In this document: positions 1 to 12,626 of the stretch, in pieces | How the letters are laid out: each line of letters begins with the position of its first letter | Numbering within the stretch: position 1 is the first letter of the stretch | Source of the DNA: Tetrahymena thermophila SB210 | Taxonomy: Eukaryota > Ciliophora > Oligohymenophorea > Hymenostomatida > Tetrahymenidae | Assembly: GCF_000189635.1 (NCBI RefSeq) | Contig: NW_002476559.1 | Span: 1,488,001-1,552,000 of the forward strand | Reading direction: 5' to 3' | DNA length: 64,000 nucleotides | Position numbers and translations under genes: made by a program | Notes under the pieces: model-generated | Database searches by the model: none | What the model saw: only the letters and a program-made list of their open reading frames with translations | Told to the model about the DNA's origin: nothing

Positions 1-947
1 CATTTTTAACTTTAAACTATTTTAAAATTAAAAGCTAAAATGTAAGTATAAATATTTAAAAATATTATTCAAAATTATGAAAAATAAAATGCAAAAATAG
101 TACTTAAACAGTTAATATAAATAAATAAATCAAAATATTAAATAAAAAATTTAAAATAATTTATTATCTGAATATTTAAAAAAATATATTTTGGAATAGG
201 CGTATATATATATATATATGATTTTAAAAGTGTTTAAGTAGCATTTTTGATTTGGTTCGAATATTTGTAACTTAAATTTATACTCAAATTAGTAAATAAA
301 CGATTTTATAGTTGATATTTTTTAAATTAAATTTTAAATATCAAATATAAAATATTTACAACCTTAAATCATTCTAAGATATTTCATATCTATAAAATTA
401 GAATCTAAAATATACATATAAAAAATTAGATGGTATAAGTATGAAGGTGTGTATCTGTGTGTGTGTGTGTTTGTGTGATGATATTAGAGTTTTTAATAAC
501 AATTTTAATTTGCTACTTAAATATTTTAAAATTAAATGTAAATCAAAAACATTAATTAATAAAGCTTAGAGATAGATAATATATAGATAGATTCTACTAA
601 ATTTGACATTATAAAAAAATATTTTGCAAAAATAAATATGAAAATAAATGCATGCCTACCATTCATAAAAACTTTAAAATGAAAAAGAATAAAAGAATCT
701 TATCTTATCTATTAATTAAAATCTAAACATTAAGCAAAAGAAGAGTTGAAAATGAATGAATGAATGAATGCTTTAAGTAATTAAATGGCTAGTTGATTGA
801 TTAATTAGGTGATAATTTTTAATTTAAGCTGAACGTTAATGTACTAAGGTAAAACAATTAATAACTTAAATTATTAGAAAATATTTGATATATAAAAAAT
901 ATAAACAATAGATAATTATTCTAAATAACATTTTATTTATTTATTGA
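1..947. other. AT-rich intergenic DNA downstream of STI1
   Basis: No coding region was recognised on either strand. The stretch holds only low-complexity sequence: a TA run near 207-220, a TG-rich run near 452-478 and a short GAAT repeat near 751-770. It would include the 3' flank of the minus-strand STI1 gene, whose stop codon is at 948. Confidence 0.6.
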
Positions 948-3459
948 TCAACCCATTCTTAAGATACCAGCTTCAACTAGCTTAGCAATTTTAGGAGCAA
1001 GGGTGGGATCGCTTAAAATCTTGGTTGCTTCTTTAGGATCTTATTGAAGTGATCTAAGGGCGTTTTAAACTTCAGGAGTTCTTAAGATTTATTAGATTTC
1101 GGGATCAGCCATGGCGTGTGCAGCTCTTTCTTATTGTTCCTTTTCATCACCACCTCCCATGTAAGCTTACATTCTTGTTCTTTCTAAGAGTTCCTTTAAT
1201 TCTTGGTTATCAGGTTAAATCTTCAAACCTTTTTCATAGACACCCAAAGCCTTGTGGAATTCCTTCATTGCAGTATGGCATTGACCCTTCTTGATGTAAG
1301 CCTTGATGTAGTTAGGATCAATTTCAAGGCACTTATCTAAATCTTTCAAACCACTAGGGAATTCCATTAACTTTTAATAGCAAATACCTCTGTTGCAGTA
1401 ATACTTAGCTTCAGTAGGGTTTCTCTTGATACATTCGTTATATTCTTATAAAGCTTGAGGGAACTTACCATCAGTGAAGAATGCCTTAGCTTTTTTTATT
1501 TAAAAAATTATTTAATCATTAATTATTCATTTTTTTTTTTTTTTCCATAATAAATCTTTAATTTTTTATTAAATCATCCAAATTAAATTTATTTATTTAT
1601 TTTAGAATATTTTTTTTACCTTTTTCATTATGTTCTTCAGCCAAAGCAGGGTTAATGTATGCTTTAGCATCAGCTTCTTTTTTGATCTTTTCAATTTGCT
1701 TCATTTCAAGCTTGACCTTAGGGTTGTTGTCTTCCAACATAGACTTGTCATACCAGTATAATGAGTCAGCATACTTTTCTTGCTTAGCGAGGATGGAAGC
1801 CTTTCTGGCAAAGATCTTGGCAATCTTTTAGAAATCTTTAATGTTGTTGTCTTGAGCGACTTTCAAGGCGAGTTCAACAGTTTCTAAAGCAGCATCATAG
1901 TTCTTTTGTTCAATGTAGACTGCAGCTTTATTGTTGTAATAAAGAATTTCAGTGGGTTATAACTCGATAGCTTTGTTGTAGCATTCCAAAGCCTTGTCGA
2001 AGTTTCTACTCTTGTAGTACTCATTACCTTCATTCTTCACCTTTTCATGTTCGGGGAGATTGGAAGTAGGAGCAGGAGCATGAGCTGGCTTTTTTTATTC
2101 TTCCTTCTTTGGGGCAGGTTTAGGAGCTTCTTATTTTGCATTATTAGTGAAGGGTTCAGGAATTTCTTCTTCCATCTTGAAGTCATCTTGAGCTTGATTA
2201 GTAGTAGAAGTTGTTGTGTGTTCTTTAGTTTCAGGCTTTTGTTCTTCTGCATTCTTCTTGTCTTAGAAATTGAAGTTAGCACCTTAGCCGAAAGCACCAC
2301 CACCGAAATCAGAAAGAAGAAGATTGAAAGCTTCACCCAAACGAGGATCTTATTACATCAAGACTGAGAACATTTGAGGGCTCTTCTTAAGCATTTCTAA
2401 TTTAGTCATGAAAGAAGGGTCTTTCAACCATTCTGCAGTTCTGGGATTAGCAGCAAGCTTCATCATAATTTATGTGGCAATGCTATCAAATTAACCACCA
2501 CTTCCACCAGCAGATTCTTTATTTATAATAATAATAATTTTTTTAGAATTTGTATTTTTAAGAACGAATAAGCATGTAATTTTTTATAGAATTATAAAGA
2601 ATATCTTTTTTTGTATTATGCTATTTATTATGTGTGTGTGTGTGTTTGTGTTTGATAGTTATAATAAGATTTGTAGATCTATCAAATTGTTATTTAAATT
2701 TTAGATTATTTAATTTATGAGTTGCTTTAAAATATTTAATATTTGCTATCATATTAAAAAAAAACCACATGATGCTTTTACAAAGTTTGTAATTTTAATA
2801 TTATTGGTGATAATGCATTAGTGTGTCTAAGCTTAATTCACTCATCCATTCATAGCAAAATGGATAGCTTGAATAATTCAAATTATTTATTTATTTACCT
2901 TCTTTAAGTTCTTCTTCAACTTTTTAGAGTCTTTCTTTCAAAATGGCGTTGTTAGGTTCGATTTCTAAACCTTTTTTGAAGGTAGCAACAGCTTCGGATA
3001 GCTTACCGAGTTCATATTCGGCATGACCTATTTATTTATTGATAAAAATCATGATTACTTACTTTCATAACACTTTAAATTTTTAATTCAAAATTAGAAT
3101 GATAGAAAATCAACTTCCTATTAAAGTTTGTTTTTAGAAAAATGAATTCTCATTATTCTGATTGGCTTTTAATAGGAACTAAATATAATAATATAAGGTT
3201 TTATTGAGCTTTATTTACCTTTTCTTTAATAACCCTTGGCCCAGTCTGGCTTTATTGAAATGCACTAGACGGCATCAGCGAGAGCTTCATCAAGCTTATT
3301 GAGAGAAGCATAGGCACCACTTCTGTTGGAATAAAAAACGTGGTCGTTTGGGTTAATTTCAATAGCCTTGGTGAAGGCATCAATGGCATCTTAGAAACGG
3401 TTTTCTTAGAAGGCCTTGTTTCCTTCATTTTTGAAAGCAGTAGCTTGTTCGAGAGACAT
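948..3459 (-). CDS. STI1: STI1/Hop co-chaperone (TPR and DP domains)
   Basis: This is the Hsp70-Hsp90 organising protein, a cytosolic adaptor that passes client proteins from Hsp70 to Hsp90. Four exons are joined by introns at 3028-3218, 2517-2898 and 1490-1619, giving 603 codons including the stop (602 aa), a normal length for the family. The start is MSLEQATAFKNEGNKAF, a typical first TPR. Domains in order: TPR1 (about 1-115), a DP/STI1 domain (about 124-195, with NPRTAEWLKDPSFM), a charged Gln-rich linker, TPR2A (from about 275), TPR2B (from about 415) and a final DP domain (about 545-602) ending KLVEAGILRMG then TGA. Glutamine is often encoded by TAA or TAG. The summed exon length is exactly in frame, which supports the splice sites. 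Lengths and boundaries are read by eye; the family assignment is established knowledge. Confidence 0.95.
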
Positions 3460-4683
3460 TTATTTAATTTGGTGAAATTACTTTGATATTTTAATATATT
3501 TTTTACTTTTTCAAAAATTAATTAATTAAATTATAATTATCTCAAAAAGAGGAATCACTTTATATATATAATTAATTAATTATAACAAGAAATTTAAAGT
3601 TTCTGATGCAATTCCTATAGAATTTTTAGAAATCAAACTAAAATACTATCAATTATTTATTTATTTGTTTATTTAATTAATCAATTAATTAAAACAGATA
3701 CATTCCAATTATTTAATTAATATCTTTCTAATAAAATAAAAGCTTTTTTTTGTTTGTTTGTTTATTTATTATGTATTATGTAGCTATTCTGAAGCTAAGG
3801 CAGAATATCTTTCTTATTTCTATTTAAAACTAATAATTAAATAAGTAAATAAATACATAGATAGTTAGTTAGATAGATAGATAAATAAATAGAGAGACAA
3901 TTAGTTTTTTAATTTCAAAGTCAAAGTTCTAATATTCTAAACTTCTTTCTATTATCAATTAATTTTTTCTTTTGTTCTAATCTAATACGAACATTCTAGA
4001 CAATCTTATTTATTATATTTAATCAACTCTGATCACAATTTTACTAAAGTTCTATCCGTCTATTCAATTCTTTTGTTCTCCATTTACAACATTCTACTTA
4101 AATTAGAATTTTTAATCAATTTTTATTAATTCTGATCCCTAAATTGAATTTTTAGAATTTTCAAAGAATAAATTAAATCTAGCTTAAAAATCTATAAAAA
4201 TCTTATTTTATAGTCTCATTTTATTTTTCTATATTTTCTTATCTATCTGCCTATCTAATTTTTTTAAATACCTTATAAATATATCAAGGTTAAAATCTAT
4301 AAATAAATCTTTGTACATGACTGTATATTTTCGTTTAAATAATCATTAAAATATTAAGCTTTTAGCTTGCTTAATACTCGAAAATATCAATTTTTTCTAT
4401 GGATTTAAGATTTTTCTTTAAAAAAAAAATGGTTTATTCATATCAATATGAATAATAAATAGAAGAATGAATTCCAAATAATTTTAGTAAAATTAAACAA
4501 TATTTTTTGAATAAAAGAAAGCTAACTAACTTATTTTACAAGCAATCAATCATGTTAGGTGATAAAAAAATAAAAATGTAAAGTTGAACAAATACATTTA
4601 CAAAAGACTATTAAGCCAAATAAATTAATTTAAAAAGATATAATTTATTTAACTACTTAATAACCTAAAAATAAAGAATAAAA
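3460..4683. other. Intergenic DNA between divergent STI1 and LRR genes
   Basis: No gene was seen on either strand. It lies between two divergent starts, so it should carry both promoters. It contains short tetranucleotide runs of the GATA/AATA type around 3840-3890. No clear perfect heat-shock element was found next to the STI1 start. Confidence 0.5.
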
Positions 4684-6109
4684 ATGTCAAATTAAATATC
4701 TTATTTTAAGACTGTGGAAAATGTGAATTTAAATTAATTCCTAATTATAAATGTTCAAAATTTTATTTATTTCTAAAAAACAGTTTGAAAAATCATCATT
4801 TTCATCCCATAATAAGCTTCAGCTTGATTTTGAGTAATAATTCAAAAAAACAAATAAATAGCTTGTTTTAAATTTTAATAGTTTTTTAAAGCTTTAAATT
4901 ACTTAGATTAACCAATTGCTTTAAAAAAGCTATTAGATTATGAATGAATAAAAATGTAATGCCTTTTGTTCTTCTTTATCAAATTGTACAAATATTTCAT
5001 CTTTAACTCTTTAGATTGGGTACATATTGACTTACTTAAATACATAAATGATTTTAACAATAAAAAATAACTTTTAAAAAAAAACTAAGGTGTAATAGAG
5101 TTGATGATTAAAAGGCATCTTAAATCGGAGCTGCTTTAGCAAACTGCAAAAATCTAAGAAAGTTAACTGTTTGGCTAAGGTAATACCAAATATTTCTTAA
5201 TTCATTCATTAAAATATAAGTGCTAATTTATTGATTTGAAGTATTTCATATTTGGATAAAATTAAAAAAAAAATTAAATAAATAAATATTTCTTGGAATC
5301 TAACAAGTTTTAAAGTTATAATATGATAGATTCCTAAGGTATATCTAATTTTGGCTTTTCTTTAATAGGTTGTAACAATTTAACTGAATTATCTCTAGCC
5401 CTTGCGTAAATAATATAAATTTTATATTTTATCTGATAAAAATAAGTAATTTCTTAATAAAAAAAGAGAGAATAAAATTGGTTCAGAAGGTGCATCTAAT
5501 TTAGGAGAAGCTTTATCAAGCTACAAACATTTAGAGATTTTAACTGTTAATCTTTTGTAAATTCATCATATATGATTATTTTAAGAAATTTATTTCCATT
5601 ATTAATTTTTCATGTCTTTATGAAACAAAATTTATTATTATCAAGTTCAGTATTAAAGTTAACAATAATCATTTTTTATAAGCTAAAATAATATATTGGA
5701 ATAAGGAGCATCTAAGCTTATTGAAGCTCTAACAAATAGCATAAGTCTTAAATCTTTAACTCTGGGTTTAAAGTAATTTACTAAATTTTTATTTTAATTA
5801 ATTTATTAATTTTGAAGAATTGAATTAATTAATTAATTTCGTGATTTTTAAAATTCTAAAAGTGGAAACAAAATTTAAACTTAAAATTCATCTGGCTTAG
5901 TTACTCATTTGGCCAGATTTAAAAGGCTCTAACATTTATCAATAGATTTAAGGTAAATATTAAGTTAAATATTTAAATTTTTAAGTAATCATAAATAACT
6001 CTTATTTTTTATTAGAAAAAATAATATTGATTTGTCCTAGGAAAAATAAATGAAGAGAAATATTAAAAAAATACTTAAATTAGTATAATAACACATTACT
6101 TTTTACTGA
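4684..6109 (+). CDS. Small LRR protein, one repeat per 90-nt exon
   Basis: This is a leucine-rich-repeat protein of about 240 residues with the ribonuclease-inhibitor-like pattern (E-G-A-S-x-L-x-x-A-L-x-x-C-x-x-L-x-x-L-x-L-x-L). Six internal exons are each exactly 90 nt (4930-5019, 5090-5179, 5316-5405, 5467-5556, 5683-5772, 5863-5952), all flanked by phase-2 introns. The last exon (6016-6109) encodes a basic tail ending KILKLVQQHITFY before TGA. Module examples are EGASNLGEALSSYKHLEIL and QKASQIGAALANCKNL. The start is uncertain: ATG 4684 with an intron at 4723-4783, or ATG 4751 without it; both reach the exon ending at 4833 in frame. No signal peptide or membrane segment is evident. The partner is unknown. 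It resembles the gene at 60.2-62.6 kb in architecture and C-terminus. Confidence 0.75.
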
Positions 6110-6861
6110 TGCTTGCTTGCTAGCTAGATATTTTAAGTGTTAATAAATGCTATTTTTATTATCATTATTTGTGTTACTATTAACTCTTCTCACCAATTAT
6201 TTTTGTTTGTTTTAATTTATTTTACAATGAAATAATTAATTACCTCATTATCCATTCATTCATACATTAATACTCTGTCTACTTTTAAGTTTTATAGCAT
6301 CTTTAAATTAGAATTTTTATTGGAATTATTTATGTTAACCAAAAAAGTTTATTATAGATGTTTAACCAAAAATAAATTGAATTCATAATATTCGCTGAAT
6401 TAAATTTTCTGAACTCTCATTTAAGTTAAAAAAATTTACTTTAAACAGATAAATTAACAATTTGTTCCCAATATTTGTTTAATTATTTATTTATTATTTG
6501 CCAAATAAATAAAATATTTTAGATAAATTAAATTAAATAAAATTAGCATTTATCGTATTTTAAAATAAAAAATATAGATTTGTTTGTTTAATTGTTTCTA
6601 TTTTTGAAATCAAAAAAAATATTCAATTATTATGTAAAATTTAACTAGTGAAATCAGAAATTAATCAATTTATCAATCAATCAATCAATCAAAAAAAATT
6701 TATTTTTGTAAGGATTTAATTAATATTTAAAAGATACTTTTTGTTGTAAAACTAACTAATAAATACAATTAAGTAGTTAATATAGATTTACTAGATAAAA
6801 AAGAGCTATTTTAGCTGTTAAAAGTCATTAAAAGCCAGAAATAAATAAAAGGGAAGGAAGG
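6110..6861. other. Intergenic AT-rich DNA
   Basis: Nothing coding was recognised. It is low-complexity A/T sequence with a short TCAA tetranucleotide run near 6670-6690, lying between the LRR gene and the DHHC gene. Confidence 0.5.
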
Positions 6862-8278
6862 ATGTTCAAATATCTTTTTTAGAAATGCATGAAATTCATT
6901 GGAATTACTCTAATAATATTCTTCTTGCTGTTATACATTATGATATTTTACTCATATATTTATGATTTATGCTAGATTTACTATATATATTTTGAGAAAA
7001 GCTTAGCTGTAGGCTTGTTAATGCTTATTGTTGGCTATTATTTGGGATTTTGTATCATCTTTAATTATGCTATGGGAATATTTGTTCATCCAGGTAAAAG
7101 TAATGTTAAAAGGCATAGGAATTATCAACTAAATGGTTTAGATGAAAGTGATGAGGATGACGATCCTAACAATTTTGTAAATATTTAAGATACTAGACCT
7201 AAGATATGTCGTAAATGCAATGATTTCAAGCCTTTAAGAGCTCACCACTGCAGCATTTGCAATGAATGTATTTATAAAATGGATCACCACTGCCCGTGGC
7301 TAGATAACTGCGTAGGATATGAGAATCATAGATATTTCCTTTCTTTTATTTTTTATTTGATGGTTTCTACATTCTATTTAAGCTGTTTGTTTTTCTATAT
7401 TGATCATCACTCTGCTGGATTTAGAGAAGCAAAGCGTGTACAAACTAAAATTTTCCCAGTTGTGTAGCTCCTCTGTTACGTTTTATCATTTGTATTATTA
7501 GCATTTAATGGATGGAATTGGTATCTTGCTATGAAAGGATATACAGCTGTTGAATTTTGGGGTAGTCGTTCAGACGGAAAAGAACCTTCTGATTATGCCT
7601 TTTAATACCCAACCATATCATAAAATCTATATCATATATTTGGAACCTACAGTTACTTTAAAATGCTACTTCCCAGTATACGAGCTTTACCCCATGATGG
7701 TAACTTATTTATTTATTTTTTTGACGCCCCTAAAAATATTTAAAATCAGTAATTTAAAATCAAGCTATTATTAAATTTTACGTTTTTGATGAGTGATTTA
7801 ATTGCAAATACTTACCAATTTAATAAATTTTTTACAATAATTTTATAAGCAAGTCTAGATTAATAAACAATCTTTTGGATAATAGTTTTAGTTAATAATA
7901 ATTCCATTTTAGTTACTGTTTTAAAACAAACAAATAAATAAATAATTTATTTATTGATTGATTTATTGATTGATTGAATGGATTGTTGGAAAGTTTTTAA
8001 GATAAATAGTGAATAAATTTTAAATAATTATTGAAATGTAAATATAATAAAAAGGTACTAAATGGGAATGTCTGAGTCAATAGCAAAGACAAACTAATAT
8101 TAAACCAGATATTGAAGAATAGTATTAAGCTAGAAATAGGTAAACTTAAAAATATTAAGACGAAGTTGAGGACGAAGAAGAAGAGTAAAAATTTAACTCG
8201 TTTGAGAGAAACAACATTAAAGATAGAAAAATTTAGTATTAAGGAAACAGTGATGATGATATGGAAGATGGATTATGA
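6862..8278 (+). CDS. DHHC-type protein S-palmitoyltransferase
   Basis: This is an integral membrane enzyme that transfers palmitate from acyl-CoA to cysteines of substrate proteins. Two exons (6862-7699 and 8055-8278, intron 355 bp) give 354 codons including the stop. Two hydrophobic segments near the N-terminus (about 12-33 and 45-75) precede the cysteine-rich domain. That domain has paired Cys/His ligands ([16 protein letters not shown]) and the catalytic DHHC motif in [19 protein letters not shown]. Two more membrane segments follow. A TTxE-like motif is present as TAVE just after the fourth segment. The second exon continues TKWEC and ends in an acidic, Gln-rich cytosolic tail ([11 protein letters not shown]). 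All catalytic residues look intact. The topology of four membrane segments with the DHHC loop in the cytosol is standard for the family; the substrate cannot be told from the sequence. Confidence 0.95.
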
Positions 8279-8591
8279 TTTATTTAAAAAAATATTATTT
8301 GTAAATAAATGTATGCAAATTAATTTAGATTTATTTTTGATAACTAACTAACTAACTACTTTGTTTGATAATTTTATAGAAATATTATTTATATATTTAT
8401 AAAGATCTACCAATTAATGTAGTCAATCACCAATTCATAATATTAGCTATTTTTATGCTGATAGACAATCAGAAATAAACTTAATTCTTGATTAATTATA
8501 AATCACAAAAAAATTTCAAAATTAATCTATAGTAGGTGTTTTTGAAAGAAATAACCAAAAAAGTAGGTAATTAAGTACTAAAACAAAACAA

Positions 8592-9740
8592 ATGGCTGAA
8601 AGAAAAGTTCTAATTAAGTATTATCCTCCTGATTTTGATCCTTCAAAATTAATCAAGAATAAGCGTCCTTTAGACAAATAGGATAATGTTCGTATGATGC
8701 TTCCGATGACGTAAATAAATAAATAATTAATTATAAATTTGATTTAATTTTGCAATATAATTTTTATGATTTATTTATTTTTAAAATGTTTTTAAAATAT
8801 AGAGTTCGTTGCAACACTTGTGGAAATTATCTTTATATAGGAACTAAATTTAATATGAGAAAAGAAACAGTTTAAAATGAAAGTTATTTGGGAATAAGAA
8901 TTTATCGTTTTTATTTTAAGTGCACTCACTGCTATAGTGAACTTACATTCAAAACAGATCCCAAAAATCATGACTACGTTGCTGAATTTGGAGGTAATAA
9001 AAACTTTCTATTGCAAGAATATTTGAAATTAAATTTTATTCAAATAAATATTTATTTAGCTACCCGTAATTATGAAGCATCGCGTGATAACGAAAAGGCT
9101 GAAGAAGTTCTTAAAAAATTGAGAGAAAACGATGAAGAAGTAATTTAATTTTTATATAAATATCTTGCTTTTATTTGCAAATGCTTATAAAGAAAAATCA
9201 ATTTTTATTAAAGAATTTAATTTTAATGAATTAATTTAGGGTAATGCAATGAAATTCTTGGAAAACAGAACAAACGATAGCAGAAAAGAGCTAGAAATAT
9301 TAGATGCTTTGGATGAGATTAGACACAACAGTAAGAAAATGCTGTATGTTACACCAGAGGAGCTAATTAAGTTAACAATTTAGAACTAAATAGAGCAAAA
9401 TATATATGAAGAGCTAGATGATGATGAGCAATCAAAACTAGAAGAGTTCCTGTAAAGTCAAAGAACTAAACGTATAAAAGATTATAATGATGACTCAACT
9501 AATGATACTTTAAGCACTGTCAGCTTTTTGGCAAGTGATTAAAATGAAAAGTAAGATGACCGTAAAAAATAATTTAAACATGTATTCACTGTTAAAAAAA
9601 TATAAAAAATTTCAGAAACAGAATCTAAAGTAAAATCTATTAATAATGGCGAAGTCTCCAACGAGGCAAAGAGCAATGATAATAAATAAAATAATCTGTA
9701 ATCCATTCTTAATTATTCTAGTGACAGTGATTAAGAATGA
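8592..9740 (+). CDS. YJU2: Pre-mRNA splicing factor YJU2/CWC16 (CCDC94-like)
   Basis: YJU2 is a spliceosomal step-one factor that joins the activated spliceosome and promotes the first transesterification. Four exons are separated by introns at 8711-8802 (92 bp), 8994-9059 (66 bp) and 9140-9239 (100 bp), giving 297 codons including the stop. The protein starts [20 protein letters not shown], diagnostic of the YJU2 branch. The zinc-binding cysteines are visible as CNTC and CTHC, about 50 residues apart. Conserved blocks [22 protein letters not shown] and [19 protein letters not shown] follow, then [19 protein letters not shown]. The C-terminal third is Ser-, Asp- and Lys-rich and probably disordered. 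The 66-nt intron is a multiple of three and contains no TGA, so an unspliced reading stays open; splicing is needed to restore the conserved EFGATRNY block. Confidence 0.95.
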
Positions 9741-10425
9741 ATGAAATTAAAAATTAACTTATCTATAAAATTTTAATGTTTATCATTGAATATTGAGTGT
9801 GAGTAGTTTAGCTATATTGAATGCGAGTATTAAGCTAATATTAATTAATAAATTAGATGCTAAACATTATTTGATAAAATATAAATTGAATAATAAATTA
9901 TCCAATTAAATATGTTGAAAAAAAAATCTCTTTTTATTATTTTCCAAAATAAATATCCACAAGTAAATTAATTATATATTAAAATAAATAAATAAATTAG
10001 TTTTTTGTGTGATATATTTATTTGAGTTTAGAAGGTTAGGTCAAATAATTCCTTTTCTAAAGAAATAATTAATGATCTTTACTACTTTTACTACTGATTT
10101 AAATAATTTAAACTGTTGAAGTATTCGTTTTAATTTATTGATTAATTAGAATTTCTTTTTAATAAGAATTTATATTAAGAGTAAAGATAGATCGATTTTA
10201 AATGAAATCTCTTTTTAATTATTATTTGATTAATTATTTTTTGTGTATTTGTTTAAATTCTAATTAATTAAATTAGAGTGTGTTTGACTGAAGGTTAATT
10301 AAGTTTTATAAACATTTAATTTAGCGGAATAATTCGTCGGAAATCAATATAAAAAAAGATACAAACTACTATAGTGAATTTATTAAGAAAGAAAGAAAGA
10401 TTGAAAATTAATTAGAGTTATAGAA
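9741..10425. other. Intergenic AT-rich DNA
   Basis: This is the 3' flank of YJU2 and the 5' flank of the importin-like gene. No coding potential or structured element was recognised. Confidence 0.5.
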
Positions 10426-12626
10426 ATGGACACTTAAGGTATTTATTTATTAGAAATATAGCAAACTAGTAAGTAGCTGGAGCATATGTTTTTAAATTTA
10501 AAACTAAAGCAAATGAAAGTGAAGACATACACAGACTCATCTACTTTAAAAAGGAATAGTTCTAAAATTAAGCGAGAAAATAATGTAATTACTTCAATAA
10601 TGATTCAATCTCAAAAATAGCAAAACAATTTATAATTTTTTGCTTTTAAAGCGATAAAAAATGGATTAAAAATGATTTTTTTTATTAGATAGAGATTAAA
10701 TATTTTAGAAAAAAAGAGTTAAGATGATGGCTTAGGAACTTTTTACAAAATAGGAGCATTTTATGAACTTCTAAGAAGAAAAAAAAATTTAATATGAAAA
10801 CATTTAGGAAGATTAAATAATTTGCAATAACATAAAGAAGTTGAAGTCTTAGGACTTAGATTAAATCAGATAGGCACTTTAATACTTCAAAAGCTAGGCT
10901 CTTAAAGGTAATTTAAACCATCATATTAATTAATAAATAGTTATTATTACTTGTAATTATATAGCTGCAAAGTAAGATGTTGAATTAAACACGATTAGAT
11001 TGATGGTAGATTCTAATATAATTTATGAACTCATTGATTTGTTTAACACTACAAAGGATTTATAAGGAAAATATCTCCTCCCTAATGACATTGCAGTAAT
11101 TCACAACATTTGCTATTAATTAAATTTATTTCGCATCCAAATAAATAAATGATATATTTATTATTTTTTGTTAGGCAGATGGACTCTATGTTCTAGCAAT
11201 AATAGCTTCAGGCGATGATTAATTTACAAATTCAATTATTAATAAAAACGGATTGACAATATTCAAAGATTACACTTTCTAGATAGATAATGACCCTTTG
11301 CTTTAGTCTTCTGCTTATTTAGGTTTAGTTAATTTATGCAGCTTAGATAGGAAAGAAGTTCGTAAACATCTTAAAAGTATTGGAGTTATAGAGCATCTAT
11401 AAACAATAGTAGGTAACTAAATAAATAAATAACTAACTAACTAACTAACTCACCACTTTAAAATAAATTAAAAGTTCTATTCAAAAAATAATAAATTAAA
11501 AAAAATGATTTCTTATCATCGATTTTTAAAATTTAAAATGAATTTAAAAAACTTAGTTAACTAATTATAAAAAAGCGAACAACATTAATAGATTAGGCTA
11601 AGAAGATTATAGACAGATGATTGAAAACGGAGTCTGGCTTGTGAGCGTTTTGTGCTTCGATCCGCCTGAAACTGAAGCAGAATTTAACTAGCTTTTTAAC
11701 ACTCTTCCACTATTAATATCTTGCTTGAATACAGGAAATATTAAAATTATCAAGGATGTCATTTGGATTATTGATATTTGTCTCACTCAAATACCATAGA
11801 AGAAATCTACAACTATTCAAGCAGACCCCTAATTTAGTTAAAAGCTCATTAGTCTTGGGCTTAGTGAAGCTTTCTAAAAAACTGTGAAGTAAATTTTTAT
11901 CAAATTTATTTTTTTGCTCTTTTTTTATTTTTTAACAAATAAATAAAATGAAAATTTTTTAATTTTTAATTGATTGAAAATATTTAAAAATGTTAAATTA
12001 ATTTTAATTATTTGTTGAATAGAATTGAAAACAAGAAGATAGCAGCACAAACTTTTAGAGGACTTAACAAATTAATGAAATTGAGCACACCAAATTAAAT
12101 AGAATAAATATATAGTCCTGAATAAATAAAATACATATTGCCAGTTTTGAAAAGCAAATTAATTCATAATCAATACTATGCTATAAATTACCTAAATGAA
12201 GTTTGTTACTAGAGTAAATTTAAAGATTTTCTTCAATATGATGACATTTTAAAGCAACTTATGCTCATTATTGAACAAAAATAATCTGATAAGTTTACTC
12301 AGCTTATCCTGCAGAGCATATTAAAAATTCTTGAATAAGGCGATGAGTTTGATATAAAAAGGGTATTTGATACAGGGTTATTATCGGTATTAGAAACAAC
12401 TCTTGTATACTCAGAAGATGGAGAAAAAAGTGCTCCTTAGAATATTATTCTTTCTCTTTAAATTCTTCTTATAGCTTATTAGATAGCCATTTCAAATCAG
12501 CAATACCTAATAAAACTATAAAGAATGTCACTTGAAAGGCTATTAAACAGCCTACAAACTCACCCCTTAGATAACATCTATCAATTGAATCTTTAAATCC
12601 TTGAGAAATACTATGAAGAAGCTTGA
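10426..12626 (+). CDS. Divergent importin-alpha-like armadillo protein
   Basis: This is probably a karyopherin-alpha relative: an adaptor that binds nuclear-localisation signals and importin-beta. Seven exons can be joined (10426-10438, about 10462-10584, 10689-10907, 10965-11095, 11175-11412, 11576-11888, 12023-12626), totalling 547 codons including the stop, the usual family length. The N-terminus is basic and resembles an importin-beta-binding region (FKFKTKANESEDIHRLIYFK followed by a KKR stretch). The rest is helical, with ARM-like pieces such as LYVLAIIASGDD and KDVIWIIDICL that align loosely with importin-alpha repeats. The usual Trp/Asn pattern of the binding groove is poorly kept. 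The first exon is the weakest point: it needs an unusually short intron, 23 nt (10439-10461) or 35 nt (10439-10473). Another ARM-repeat family remains possible. Confidence 0.68.

Noticed and set aside
245..270. GGTTCGAATA resembling a tRNA B box
   Set aside because: No matching A box, acceptor stem or cloverleaf could be formed around it.
2047..2367. Plus-strand open frame of about 106 codons
   Set aside because: It lies antisense to the conserved third exon of STI1 and has no family similarity; it is a shadow.
3590..3640. GAA/TTC clusters upstream of STI1 as a heat-shock element
   Set aside because: The spacing does not fit adjoining nGAAn/nTTCn units; in AT-rich DNA such triplets are expected by chance.
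7550..7774. Second open frame overlapping the DHHC gene
   Set aside because: It is out of frame with the conserved DHHC exon and runs into its intron.
8112..8351. 79-codon plus-strand frame after the DHHC gene
   Set aside because: It overlaps the second DHHC exon in another frame and is low-complexity Lys-rich sequence.
8888..9148. Uninterrupted 86-codon frame at the YJU2 locus
   Set aside because: It is the second YJU2 exon read through a stopless 66-nt intron; removing the intron restores the conserved EFGATRNY block.
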